From Candidatus Peregrinibacteria bacterium CG10_big_fil_rev_8_21_14_0_10_36_19 (GTDB lineage: Bacteria; Patescibacteriota; Gracilibacteria; UBA1369; LOWO2-01-FULL-3), in the NCBI GenBank assembly GCA_002772535.1, contig PFDP01000005.1, forward strand, positions 349-33,553: a stretch of DNA of 33,205 bases, in the 5' to 3' direction. Both the position numbers and the translations under genes were made by a program. Shown here one piece after another: positions 1 to 7,585 of the stretch; position 1 is the stretch's first letter; every line of letters begins with the position of its first letter. The notes beneath the pieces are model-generated. The model had not been told where the DNA came from. It saw only the letters and a list, made by a program, of their open reading frames with translations, and did not search any database.

Positions 1-2
1 AC

Positions 3-227
3 GGGAAATGCGCCTACCCAAACTGCAAAAAATCCTATGAGCAGCTACATCATCAAGATTATTTTGCGCATACCCATAACCACAAAAACCTGATCCCGCT
101 CTGCAAAATTCATCATGAATTTATGCATAATGGGGTGGTGGCTGAAAGTGAGCCGAAAAAGTGGCAGATAAAATTAGGAATTCCTAAAAATAGCTTTGAT
201 GTGAAGTATAGGGCGAGGAGGGTGTGA
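3..227 (+). CDS. HNH endonuclease, C-terminal part (cut by window edge)
   Basis: The open frame runs in from the left edge and stops at TGA 225-227, giving 74 residues. It has a CxxxxC pair (CAYPNC), then LHHQDYF, then NLIPLCKIHHEFMHNG. This order of a zinc-binding Cys pair, a His-His catalytic strand and an N...CxxHH end is the core of HNH (beta-beta-alpha metal) nucleases. The family cuts DNA with one divalent metal at the first His. The N-terminal part lies outside the window, so any fused domain is unknown. It is followed by an 88-bp gap holding the ndk promoter and is probably not part of that operon. Confidence 0.7.
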   Translation, partial: GKCAYPNCKKSYEQLHHQDYFAHTHNHKNLIPLCKIHHEFMHNGVVAESEPKKWQIKLGIPKNSFDVKYRARRV

Positions 228-254
228 GGGCTTACATATTTAAAAATGTAGCGA

Positions 255-282
255 TTGCAAATCCCACAGATTTTGTTAGAAT
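255..282 (+). promoter_or_regulatory. Sigma70-type promoter of the ndk-tkt-prs-rpi-rpe operon
   Basis: A -35 box TTGCAA (255-260) and a -10 box TAGAAT (277-282, 5 of 6 to consensus) are 16 bp apart. Transcription would start near 289, about 27 nt before the ndk ATG. A second TAGAAT lies at 294-299. No ribosome-binding site precedes the ATG. Confidence 0.5.
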
Positions 283-315
283 CCATACACATTTAGAATC
301 TAACTAATTATTTTT

Positions 316-792
316 ATGTCAGGAATTAAAGAAAGAACTTTGGTTTTGGTTAAGCCGGATGCGATGCAGAGAGGGCTTGTTGGTCAAATTATTTCAAGAT
401 TTGAACTTAAGGGTTTGAAACTTGTTGCTATGAAGATGATGTCTCTTGATGAGGCTGTTTTGCGTGAACACTATGCTCACATTGCAGATAAACCTTTTTT
501 CCCAGGGATTGCTAAATTTATGCAAAGTACTCCTGTTGTGGCTATGTGTTGGGAAGGTCTTGAAGTTGTTGATGCTGTAAGAAGAATCACTGGAATTACT
601 AAGGCTCGTGAAGCTGAGGCTGGTTCTATTCGTGGAGATTTTGCTATGAGTATGGGATGTAATGTTATTCATGCATCTGATTCTGTTGAAAATGCAGAAG
701 CTGAGGTAAAAAGATTCTTTAACCCAGACGAAGTATTCAGCTACGATAAGTCTGAATATCTACACGTTTACGCAGAAGACGAAAGAGCATAA
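316..792 (+). CDS. ndk: Nucleoside diphosphate kinase
   Basis: This cytosolic enzyme moves the gamma phosphate of ATP onto NDPs through a phospho-histidine, balancing the NTP and dNTP pools. The protein has 158 residues, slightly longer than the usual 130-150. It starts with ERTLVLVKPDAMQRGLVG (Lys13 region) and carries the active-site signature NVIHASDS, with His119 as the phosphorylated residue. Arg and Gly residues of the nucleotide pocket are present (ITGITKAREA, GSIRGDFA). It is the first gene of the PRPP/ribose-phosphate operon and the next ATG follows 6 bp after its stop. There is no Shine-Dalgarno sequence; the start is set by homology. Identification is secure. Confidence 0.97.
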   Translation: MSGIKERTLVLVKPDAMQRGLVGQIISRFELKGLKLVAMKMMSLDEAVLREHYAHIADKPFFPGIAKFMQSTPVVAMCWEGLEVVDAVRRITGITKAREAEAGSIRGDFAMSMGCNVIHASDSVENAEAEVKRFFNPDEVFSYDKSEYLHVYAEDERA

Positions 793-798
793 TCAATT

Positions 799-1614
799 AT
801 GAAAGATTTAGTTAAAAAATCAGCTCAAATTAGGCTGGAAGCTTTGTTGTCTATTTGCAAAGCTGGTAAGGGGCATACTGGCAGTTGTATGTCTGTGGCT
901 GATATTTTGGTTGAACTTTATTATGGTGGCTGGATTCAATGTGATCCAATGAGACCCGGTAGTGATGAACAAGATTACTTGGTTTTGAGTAAGGGCCATG
1001 CGGCTCCTGTACTCTATGCAATTTTGGCTGATCTTGGTTTTTTTGATAAATCGGAATTGAATTATCTTGGTCAGGAGGGGGCTCTATTAACAGAAAGGCC
1101 TAATGTTAAAATTCCTGGAGTTAATGTTTCTACTTTATCGTATGGTCATGGTCTTTCTGCAGCTTTTGGTTTGGCGTTAGCACTAAAAATGGATAATAAG
1201 CCAAATAAAGTTTTTGCTGTTTTGGGAGATGCAGAATTGCAGTGTGGTCAGGTTTGGGAGGCGGCTATGGCTGCTGCTCATCATCATTTAGACAATTTAA
1301 TTTTGGTCATAGATAATAACAAAATGCAAACTGGTGGACTTAATGCTGCGGTTGTAAATATTGATCCAATTCAAGCGAAATTTGATGCTTTTGGTTGGAA
1401 GGTTGTACAGGTAAGAAATGCTCATGATTTTGATCAATTATATGAAGGTTTTAGTAAAGCTCATGCAATTAGTAGGCAGCCTGTTTGTGTTTGGTGTCAT
1501 ACAATTACTGGGAAGGGGATAGAGTTTGCAGAAGGTAAAATTGGGTATAAGGGGGTTGCTTTGAGTGAAGGAGAGTTGTCGGCAGTATTACCTAAACTAC
1601 AATCTTTAGTATGA
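799..1614 (+). CDS. tktA: Transketolase, N-terminal (TPP-binding) subunit
   Basis: This is one half of a split transketolase, which moves two-carbon ketol units between sugar phosphates using thiamine diphosphate and Mg. Its 271 residues cover the PP domain: KGHTG (His26), SKGHAAP (His67), YGHGLS (His117) and the TPP/Mg motif GDAELQCG (143-150), ending in the metal-binding Asn pair of VIDNN (173-174). The motif has GDA where GDG is common. The gene overlaps the C-terminal subunit by 4 bp (ATGA), so the halves are probably coupled in translation. In a cell without the oxidative pentose branch, this enzyme would make pentose phosphates from fructose-6-P and glyceraldehyde-3-P. The subunit assignment is secure; the symbol is a family name. 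Confidence 0.9.
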   Translation: MKDLVKKSAQIRLEALLSICKAGKGHTGSCMSVADILVELYYGGWIQCDPMRPGSDEQDYLVLSKGHAAPVLYAILADLGFFDKSELNYLGQEGALLTERPNVKIPGVNVSTLSYGHGLSAAFGLALALKMDNKPNKVFAVLGDAELQCGQVWEAAMAAAHHHLDNLILVIDNNKMQTGGLNAAVVNIDPIQAKFDAFGWKVVQVRNAHDFDQLYEGFSKAHAISRQPVCVWCHTITGKGIEFAEGKIGYKGVALSEGELSAVLPKLQSLV

Positions 1615-2120
1615 CCTTTATAAAAGCATTAGACGAAAATTTGTTTAAATTAGCTAAAAAGTATAGCAATTTTGTGGTTATAACTACAGATTTGGCGAGT
1701 CATGCTTGTAATGATATGTTTGCGAAATTTTTTAGTAACCGTAGAATTAATTTGGGATTGGCTGAAATGAATGCAGCTTCTTGTGCTGTTGGTTTTAATG
1801 TTAGAGGGAAAGTTCCTATTGTGGTTGGTCCGGCGGAATTTTTGGCTGCAAGGGCTTGGGAACAAATGAAATATGATATTTGTATTCCAAATTTGAATGT
1901 GAAATTTGTTGGTGTTGGTTATGATGGAACAGACGATGTTGAACTGATGAAGCTTTTGCCAAATATGAAAGTCGTTTGTCCTCGTACTGAAGAAGAAGTG
2001 GTTATTGCAATTGAAAATATGTTTCTGCATTATGGCCCAATGTATCTGCGTTTAACTGATGCTCTTTTGCCTGATATTGATGATGAAAAATTATTGCGCA
2101 GGCAGGCGAGTGTGTTATAG
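1611..2120 (+). CDS. tktB: Transketolase, C-terminal subunit, short form (pyrimidine domain only)
   Basis: This is the partner half carrying the Pyr domain that activates the TPP aminopyrimidine. The catalytic Glu lies in GLAEMNA (Glu52), and LPNMKVVCPRTEEE and GPMYLRL fit the family. The protein is only 169 residues; split transketolase C subunits usually have about 300 because a third, C-terminal domain follows. That domain is missing: the frame ends at 2120 and prs starts 28 bp later. The loop around residues 103-110 (GYDGTDDV) is also short and lacks the usual Gly-Pro-Thr-His-Gln stretch, which carries a substrate-site His. It may be a minimal transketolase or a related ketol transferase with altered substrate use. 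Confidence 0.8.
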   Translation: MTFIKALDENLFKLAKKYSNFVVITTDLASHACNDMFAKFFSNRRINLGLAEMNAASCAVGFNVRGKVPIVVGPAEFLAARAWEQMKYDICIPNLNVKFVGVGYDGTDDVELMKLLPNMKVVCPRTEEEVVIAIENMFLHYGPMYLRLTDALLPDIDDEKLLRRQASVL

Positions 2121-2147
2121 TTGGTGTACTAGTCTTTAATCTTCAAT

Positions 2148-3098
2148 ATGGCGTCTAAGTCTACTCTCAAAATTTTTGCAGGATCTTCTCATCCAGAGTT
2201 AGCTAGAGAGGTTGCAAAGGCTCTTAAGGTGCAACTTTCTGAATTGGTTATTTCGAAGTTCGCTTGTGGAGAAATTTATGCAAAGCCTAAAGATTCGGTT
2301 CGTGGTAGTGATGTTTTTGTTATTCAAACTGCTACTGAAAATGTGAATGAAGATTTAATGGAACTTTTTGTGATTTTAGATTCTTTGAAAAGATCTTTTG
2401 CTGGAAGAATACATGTTGTAATTCCTCATTATCCATATTCAAGACAAGATAGAGTGGCAACTCCTCGTGAACCAATTTCTGCGAAATTAGTAGCAGATTT
2501 GATTTCTACAGCTGGAGCTGATCATGTAATTACAATGAAACTACATAGTGATCAAGAACAAGGATTTTTTAATTTCCCTGTTGATAATTTAAACCCAGAA
2601 AAACTTTTTGCAGACTATTTTAAAAAGAAAAAAATTAAAGATTTAGTGGTTGTTTCTCCAGATGCTGGTGGAGCAAAAGATGCGAAAAAATTTGCAGATA
2701 GACTTGGTGCAACCTTAGCAATTATTCACAAAACAAGACCTGGTCATAATAAATCTGAAGTTACTCATGTAGTTGGTGAAGTAAAAGGAAAAACCTGTGT
2801 ACTTTTTGACGATATGATAGATACAGCTGGAAGTGTAACTGCTGCAAAAGCGGCTTTAGATGCCATGGGTGCGAAAAAAGATGTTTATTTAGCTGCTACA
2901 CATGCTGTTTTTTCTGACCCTGCAGCTGAAAGATTTAAAGAGGCAGGTTTTAAAGAAGTTGTTGTAAGCAACTCAATTCCGATTGAAAAAAGAAAGCATT
3001 TTAAGGGGTTAACTGTACTATCAGTTGCACCTTTCTTGGCTGGAATTATCAAAAGTGTTCATGAAGATAAATCTGTAACAAATTTTATTAACTGTTAA
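2148..3098 (+). CDS. prs: Ribose-phosphate pyrophosphokinase (PRPP synthetase)
   Basis: This enzyme makes PRPP from ribose-5-phosphate and ATP for purine, pyrimidine, NAD, His and Trp synthesis. The 316 residues are normal for class I. Visible motifs are the substrate-loop region IPHYPYSRQDR (92-102) followed by REPISAKLVADL, the LHSDQEQGFF strand (His133), the catalytic Lys195 in HKTRP, and the PRPP-binding loop DDMIDTAGSV (221-230). It lies between the transketolase subunits and rpiB, so the operon both makes ribose-5-P and activates it. The start ATG has no Shine-Dalgarno sequence. Confidence 0.96.
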   Translation: MASKSTLKIFAGSSHPELAREVAKALKVQLSELVISKFACGEIYAKPKDSVRGSDVFVIQTATENVNEDLMELFVILDSLKRSFAGRIHVVIPHYPYSRQDRVATPREPISAKLVADLISTAGADHVITMKLHSDQEQGFFNFPVDNLNPEKLFADYFKKKKIKDLVVVSPDAGGAKDAKKFADRLGATLAIIHKTRPGHNKSEVTHVVGEVKGKTCVLFDDMIDTAGSVTAAKAALDAMGAKKDVYLAATHAVFSDPAAERFKEAGFKEVVVSNSIPIEKRKHFKGLTVLSVAPFLAGIIKSVHEDKSVTNFINC

Positions 3099-3102
3099 TT
3101 TT

Positions 3103-3549
3103 ATGGAAAAAGTAAGTGTATATATGGGTGCGGATCATGCTGGTTTTGAAGTTAAGGGAAAGCTAAGAGATTATTTGGAATCTGAAGGATATAATGTAAT
3201 TGATCTTGGTATTTTTACTGATGATCCTGCTGATTATCCGGATATTGCTCGTGAAGTTGGAGAAAAAGTTTTGGAGGTAAAAGGTAGTTTTGGAATTTTG
3301 CTTTGTGGTAGTGGAGTTGGTGTGTGTATGGCGGCAAATCATCTAAAAGGTATTCGTGCCGCTTTTGCTAACACTGAAGATTTGGCAGACACTTCACGCA
3401 GACATAACAATGCTAATGTTCTGACACTTGGAGCTCGCAATACGGATTTTGAATTGATTAAAAAAATTACTATTAAATTTCTAACCACTGCTTTTGAGGC
3501 TGACCAAGAAAGACATGTGAGAAGAGTAGAAAAACTTGATGCATTATAA
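3103..3549 (+). CDS. rpiB: Ribose-5-phosphate isomerase B
   Basis: This enzyme interconverts ribulose-5-P and ribose-5-P (RpiB/LacAB family). It has 148 residues. The GADHAGFEVK start (Asp11, His12), the catalytic Cys68 in LLCGSGVGVCMAAN, the phosphate-binding KGIRAA segment and RRHNNANVLTLGAR (His101) are all intact. It follows prs by 4 bp and is followed at once by rpe, which shares the substrate ribulose-5-P. Identification is secure. Confidence 0.96.
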   Translation: MEKVSVYMGADHAGFEVKGKLRDYLESEGYNVIDLGIFTDDPADYPDIAREVGEKVLEVKGSFGILLCGSGVGVCMAANHLKGIRAAFANTEDLADTSRRHNNANVLTLGARNTDFELIKKITIKFLTTAFEADQERHVRRVEKLDAL

Positions 3550-3550
3550 T

Positions 3551-4177
3551 ATGAATATAAAAGTTTCACCGTCGATACTGTCGGCAGATTTTGGAAAATT
3601 GAATGAGGAGGTTGCCTCTATTGAGCCTGAAAGTGATATTTTGCATGTTGATATTATGGATGGAGAGTTTGTTCCTAATATTAGCTTTGGAGCACCCGTG
3701 ATGAAATGGGTGAAAACTCAATTGCCACAGGATTATCATTTAATGACAGTTAAACCTTGGAGATATTTTGATGATTTTGTGAAGGCTGGAGCAGATAGAT
3801 TAATTGTTCATGTGGAAGCTTGTGATGACTTAAGGGGAGTTTTAGGACAAATTATAGATGCCGGTGCAAAGCCTGGTGTTGCTATTAAACCTGCCACTTC
3901 TGCTGAAAGTATAAAAGGAGTTTTAGATCTTTTAGATTATGTTTTGGTTATGACAGTGGAGCCTGGATTTTCCGGTCAATCTTTCATGGCTAATATGGTG
4001 CCAAAAATGCAACAAATTCGTGATATGGGATTTGCTGGAGATATGGGGCCAGATGGAGGTATTGATGATGTGAATGCTAAGATTTGTGCGGGGGCTGGAG
4101 CTAACGTGATGGCTGCAGCTAGTTATGTTTTTAATGCTGAAGATAGACTTGCTGCTTTGAGAAGCTTAAGGGGTTAG
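3551..4177 (+). CDS. rpe: Ribulose-phosphate 3-epimerase
   Basis: This enzyme interconverts ribulose-5-P and xylulose-5-P, giving transketolase its donor. The ATG at 3551 gives 208 residues starting MNIKVSPSILSADFGKL, as in the family; an upstream TTG at 3536 would overlap rpiB and add five unconserved residues. Metal and acid-base residues are visible: His32 and Asp34 in LHVDIMDGEFVPN, His63 in HLM, Asp168 in GPDGG. EPGFSGQSF matches the phosphate loop (usually NPGFGGQSF). It is the last gene of the operon, and its end overlaps the convergent HD-domain gene by 12 bp, so no separate terminator fits between them. Confidence 0.95.
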   Translation: MNIKVSPSILSADFGKLNEEVASIEPESDILHVDIMDGEFVPNISFGAPVMKWVKTQLPQDYHLMTVKPWRYFDDFVKAGADRLIVHVEACDDLRGVLGQIIDAGAKPGVAIKPATSAESIKGVLDLLDYVLVMTVEPGFSGQSFMANMVPKMQQIRDMGFAGDMGPDGGIDDVNAKICAGAGANVMAAASYVFNAEDRLAALRSLRG

Positions 4178-5812
4178 AGGGTGAGCTGATTTCCATTGAT
4201 CAATGGTTTGTTGGATTCTTTCCGGAAGTTCTCGTAATAAATTATTTATTAATATTTCTCCGTACCATAGATTTAATTGGTTTATTAGTTGTTCGTCTTT
4301 TTCTGTAATTACTGTTGGGTGTTCTCTTTTAAGTTTTTCATATTTTTCTATTGTTGTGTAAATTAGGCGTGGTAATGCATTATAGAGTGGATATTCTGTT
4401 AAGTTATGTTCTGTCATACACCATGCTATTAGTCTGGTTGTTGTTTCTCTAAATAGTTCTTTTTTCTTTTCTGGAGAAAAACCGTCTGATGTAGCAATAT
4501 TGTGCGCACGATCTTCAGCTTTAACTATTAGTGACATTTGTCTAACTTTATTTGAGGTTGTCATTGAATTTAGACGAAGTAGAAATTTTGTCATTTTGCT
4601 ATTGTCGTACTCTTCTGGGAACATAACAAAGGGTAGTTTTTTTTCTTGAACTGGTTTTGCGTTTTGCCATTGTTTTTCTTCTTCTGGAGTGATTGTTAGC
4701 AATTTAACTGTGAGATCTTTACCGCCGATACTAGATTTTAGTGCAGCTATTTTTTCTTGATTAGTCCATTGGGTTGTACTTGAAAGAATTCTCATAACTC
4801 TTTTGAAGTTTGTTATTGTAGTTTTTTTTATTAGATTGAGTGCTTTATCTTTAAACTCCTGCCTTGAGTTTGGATTATCTTCATTGAATGGCAGTTTTAT
4901 AAACGGATCAATGGAGCCGTCATAACTATCTGCTCGGTTGAGGTAGTTGTTCACTATATCTTCAAGAGTTAGGTCTGTGTCTTCCTCGAGATCGTGTAGA
5001 GATGTTACTATTGATAAAAGTATGAAATCGAAGCTGATTTTACCTTCCAATGTAAATGGGATTACATCCATGATTGCCATGTTGCTTACGTCTTCGGTGT
5101 GAAGTACATATGGTAATCTGGCATTTTTTCTTATTTTTCCATGTGATTGATGGTGATGGCCGGTTTTTGCTATAGAGGTTGCTGCGTGCTTTATTTGTAT
5201 TAAGCGAAGATAGTTGTTTTTGTCTGCAATTTTTTGTCTTTCGGGATGATTTTGTGGGAGTACGTATTGTTCATCTTTATGGTATAGAAGAAATTCGTAA
5301 TATAATCTGAGAGAGGTTATTAACTTTTTTGATTGTTTATATATTAATTCTCTTATCCCTCTTTCTGATACTTGCCAACTTAGTACTGTTCTTGATGATG
5401 AACTTTTTTCTAAAAGCGTTAAAACAGTTTTTTTTGTTTCGGCAGTCATTTTATATGGAGTTGTTGCAAGAAGGGCTTCTGTTTTTTCATTTGTTACATC
5501 TGGAGTGTTTTCCCAAGTTTCGCGTAGAGCTATTAAGTATTCCGCATATTTTTGGGTTACGTCTTGTAAATTCTCCCAAATTTCTTTTAATTGAGGGTGC
5601 AATTCTGTAGGAATATCGGCAAGTAGGCGATTTATATGAAGGCTTTCGGGAACTTTGAGATTTTCTTTTTCTAGATTAAAAAAGTAAGCATTTTCTGGAG
5701 AATGACATTGCTCCGCCGATTCCCCAATGGGGGCATGTTCACGCATTAGCAAATGATACCCTGCTTTAAGGATTTGTTGCTCTTCAAACTGTGTTAATGG
5801 TTGATTTTCCAT
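4166..5812 (-). CDS. HD-domain protein of the RelA/SpoT hydrolase type, no synthetase domain
   Basis: The protein has 548 residues and no signal peptide. Its centre matches the HD phosphohydrolase half of Rel/SpoT proteins: RLPYVLHTEDV (His238), then SLHDLEEDTDLTLEDI with His273-Asp274 and the Glu277-Asp278 pair that takes part in ppGpp hydrolysis, and KAEDRAHN with Asp434, the last metal ligand. About 150 residues separate HDLEEDT from the final Asp, far more than in Mesh1-type hydrolases, so a helical insertion sits inside the domain. Residues 1-200 are helical and unrecognised. No (p)ppGpp synthetase, TGS or ACT domain is present. The role may be alarmone or nucleotide hydrolysis; the substrate is inferred only from the motif spacing. 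Confidence 0.6.
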   Translation of the reverse strand: MENQPLTQFEEQQILKAGYHLLMREHAPIGESAEQCHSPENAYFFNLEKENLKVPESLHINRLLADIPTELHPQLKEIWENLQDVTQKYAEYLIALRETWENTPDVTNEKTEALLATTPYKMTAETKKTVLTLLEKSSSSRTVLSWQVSERGIRELIYKQSKKLITSLRLYYEFLLYHKDEQYVLPQNHPERQKIADKNNYLRLIQIKHAATSIAKTGHHHQSHGKIRKNARLPYVLHTEDVSNMAIMDVIPFTLEGKISFDFILLSIVTSLHDLEEDTDLTLEDIVNNYLNRADSYDGSIDPFIKLPFNEDNPNSRQEFKDKALNLIKKTTITNFKRVMRILSSTTQWTNQEKIAALKSSIGGKDLTVKLLTITPEEEKQWQNAKPVQEKKLPFVMFPEEYDNSKMTKFLLRLNSMTTSNKVRQMSLIVKAEDRAHNIATSDGFSPEKKKELFRETTTRLIAWCMTEHNLTEYPLYNALPRLIYTTIEKYEKLKREHPTVITEKDEQLINQLNLWYGEILINNLLRELPERIQQTIDQWKSAHPLTP

Positions 5813-5832
5813 TTTTCTTTAAGTAGTAGCGA

Positions 5833-5861
5833 ATTTTGCCATTTTTTTTACTTTTAGTCAA
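5833..5861 (-). promoter_or_regulatory. Promoter of the HD-domain gene
   Basis: On the minus strand TTGACT (5856-5861) and CAAAAT (5833-5838) are separated by 17 bp. Transcription would start near 5826, leaving a leader of about 13 nt before the ATG at 5812. Confidence 0.45.
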
Positions 5862-5877
5862 ATTTGTGTTTTAAAGC

Positions 5878-5905
5878 TTGCATATTTTGGGGAAATTGTT
5901 AGGAT
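5878..5905 (+). promoter_or_regulatory. Promoter of the methyltransferase gene
   Basis: TTGCAT (5878-5883) and TAGGAT (5900-5905) are 16 bp apart. It is divergent from the promoter of the HD-domain gene within the same short gap. A 20-codon open frame (ATG 5928 to TAG 5988) starts just downstream in another frame and overlaps the start of the methyltransferase; it could be a leader peptide or chance. Confidence 0.4.
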
Positions 5906-5964
5906 GCCTTCTTAATTTTTTAAAGTTATGAGAGAAGATTTTTTATTTGGTATTGAAGGCGGAT

Positions 5965-6762
5965 ATGTGGATAGGGTATTTAGATACTAGTTTTAATGAA
6001 GGGTCTGATGGTAGATTTAATTTGGTTGATGGCTTAGTGTCTCCAGATAGGCTGGTGGGGAGTAGTGCGCCTTTTTCTTTGGAGTTAACTAGAGATTGTG
6101 TAGATGTTAGGCGTGGTGTGGCTGGCGGACTGAATCCACAAAATATGCATGATAGGAGAATCTCTCATCATCCTACTGATGGTTTTGTGGGAACATATGA
6201 GGCTCGTATTGGCTTTAATCAGGGCCAAATGGTTGGCTTGATAAGGCAATATGCCGATTCACTTGGTAGAAAATTATCTGTTTTAGATGCTGGGTGTGGT
6301 TATGGATCAGCTTTATTGGATTTATTTGAGATAGATTGTGTTGATAGAGAGGCATCTTTTGGGGTTACATTGAGAACAGAGTTGGTGAAGAGGGAAGTAA
6401 GAGATAGGGTTTTTGGCGGTAATTTTGCATTCTTGGAGATTGATGATGATGTTTCCAGATTTGATTTGTTTTTTTCGGTGTTTGGCGCTTTGTATTATCA
6501 TCCTATTGTTCAAAGAAAAGGGTATTCATATTTATATAATTTTCCTTTTTTACATGCAGTAAATATGACAAAAATTGGTGGTCTAATTTTTATTGATGGT
6601 TCGACTTTGTGGGGAATTAATGTTGATGATTTTGTAAAAATGGGGGTTGTGGAAGAGATTATTCCTCAAAAAGGCTGTTTGAAACTTTTGAGAAGGCCTT
6701 CTGATGATGAAATTGCTCAAGTTTTAAAATTGAAAGGTGGTGTGATGCCTTTTGATGTGTAG
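5965..6762 (+). CDS. Class I SAM-dependent methyltransferase-like protein
   Basis: The ATG at 5965 gives 265 residues; an in-frame TTG at 5947 would add six. Residues about 102-112 read LSVLDAGCGYGSALLDL, motif I of Rossmann-fold methyltransferases, which holds the SAM carboxypropyl and ribose groups. A later acidic strand (FDLFFSVFGALYYH) is in the place of motif IV, and GGLIFIDGSTLW resembles the strand after it. The first 90 residues are not recognised. The substrate cannot be read from the sequence. The 3' end overlaps the convergent DUF4105 gene by 46 bp. No signal peptide, so cytosolic. Confidence 0.6.
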   Translation: MWIGYLDTSFNEGSDGRFNLVDGLVSPDRLVGSSAPFSLELTRDCVDVRRGVAGGLNPQNMHDRRISHHPTDGFVGTYEARIGFNQGQMVGLIRQYADSLGRKLSVLDAGCGYGSALLDLFEIDCVDREASFGVTLRTELVKREVRDRVFGGNFAFLEIDDDVSRFDLFFSVFGALYYHPIVQRKGYSYLYNFPFLHAVNMTKIGGLIFIDGSTLWGINVDDFVKMGVVEEIIPQKGCLKLLRRPSDDEIAQVLKLKGGVMPFDV

Positions 6763-7535
6763 GGAAATTTTATTAAATACCGATCTTGGACTTCTGTGAA
6801 ATCTTTTAAGTCTGTTTCTATGAGGCCCATTTTGAAGAGGGCGCGACCGGCGTAGCCGGGAGCGAAGGTTTTTTCGTAGAATGGGAAGCGTGTGTCTGAA
6901 ATTTTTTCTACTTCTTTGGTTATGAGGTTGGTGCAGTTTTTGAAAAAGAGGTGATAGAATTCCGGTTTTTCGTAGAGCGAGTTTACTTTTTCGCCAACTA
7001 GTTGGAAAAGTTTTTGGGCTTTTTCGGGAGTGGTTTTGATTGGGTAGATGTAGACACGTTCGTCTCGCATTTTTCGTAGAGATAGGAGATCTTCTTTGGT
7101 TGCTAGGATGTAGATGAGTTCGTAGTCGAAGATGAGGCCTTTTATTATCTCAAATTCTTCGTTTTTGTCGCGTCGGCTTTCTATTGATAAGGCGACGTTG
7201 CGTCCATCTTTAAGGTTGAAGATTAGGAAAACGTGGCCAATTCCTTCGTGAATAGAGAAGTGGGATTCGCCAACTTCTAGGCTTTGGATGTCTTGGAGAG
7301 TGAATGTTAGGTCGGTGTAGTTTTCTTCTTGGCCTTTATTTGTCCAGTTGTAGTCGCGGAGGTCTTTTACTGTTATTGAGTCTTTATTTGAGAGGACTTG
7401 TTGGAGTTTTTGTTGGCCAAATTCCCAGTCGGAATCGTTTGTGGGGGTTTTGATTAACCAGAGAGTTAAAGTGAGTACAACAAAGAATGCTAATATTGCG
7501 ATTACTATTTTGGCGAGGAGTTTGAGGAGGGGCAT
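6717..7535 (-). CDS. DUF4105 (Lnb N-terminal-like) membrane-anchored protein
   Basis: The 272-residue protein has one N-terminal membrane segment (about 7-28) and an exported domain. Matches to DUF4105 are the GHVFLIFNLKDGRNVALSIESRR block (His101), IKGLIFDYELIYILATKEDLLSLR, and FYHLFFKNCTNLI with Cys201. The His and Cys fit the thiol-protease-like site of this family. The domain is the periplasmic half of the lipoprotein N-acyltransferase Lnb in diderms such as Bacteroides. Here the polytopic C-terminal half of Lnb is absent. The target may be a lipoprotein or a cell-wall acyl or peptide bond; that is inference. It sits upstream of nothing obviously related, and its 3' end overlaps the methyltransferase gene. 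Confidence 0.7.
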   Translation of the reverse strand: MPLLKLLAKIVIAILAFFVVLTLTLWLIKTPTNDSDWEFGQQKLQQVLSNKDSITVKDLRDYNWTNKGQEENYTDLTFTLQDIQSLEVGESHFSIHEGIGHVFLIFNLKDGRNVALSIESRRDKNEEFEIIKGLIFDYELIYILATKEDLLSLRKMRDERVYIYPIKTTPEKAQKLFQLVGEKVNSLYEKPEFYHLFFKNCTNLITKEVEKISDTRFPFYEKTFAPGYAGRALFKMGLIETDLKDFTEVQDRYLIKFPYTSKGITPPFNFKT

Positions 7536-7585
7536 TGGTTATTTGTGAAATGGGAGTTTTCCAAATTAAATAGAGTAAAGATCCC

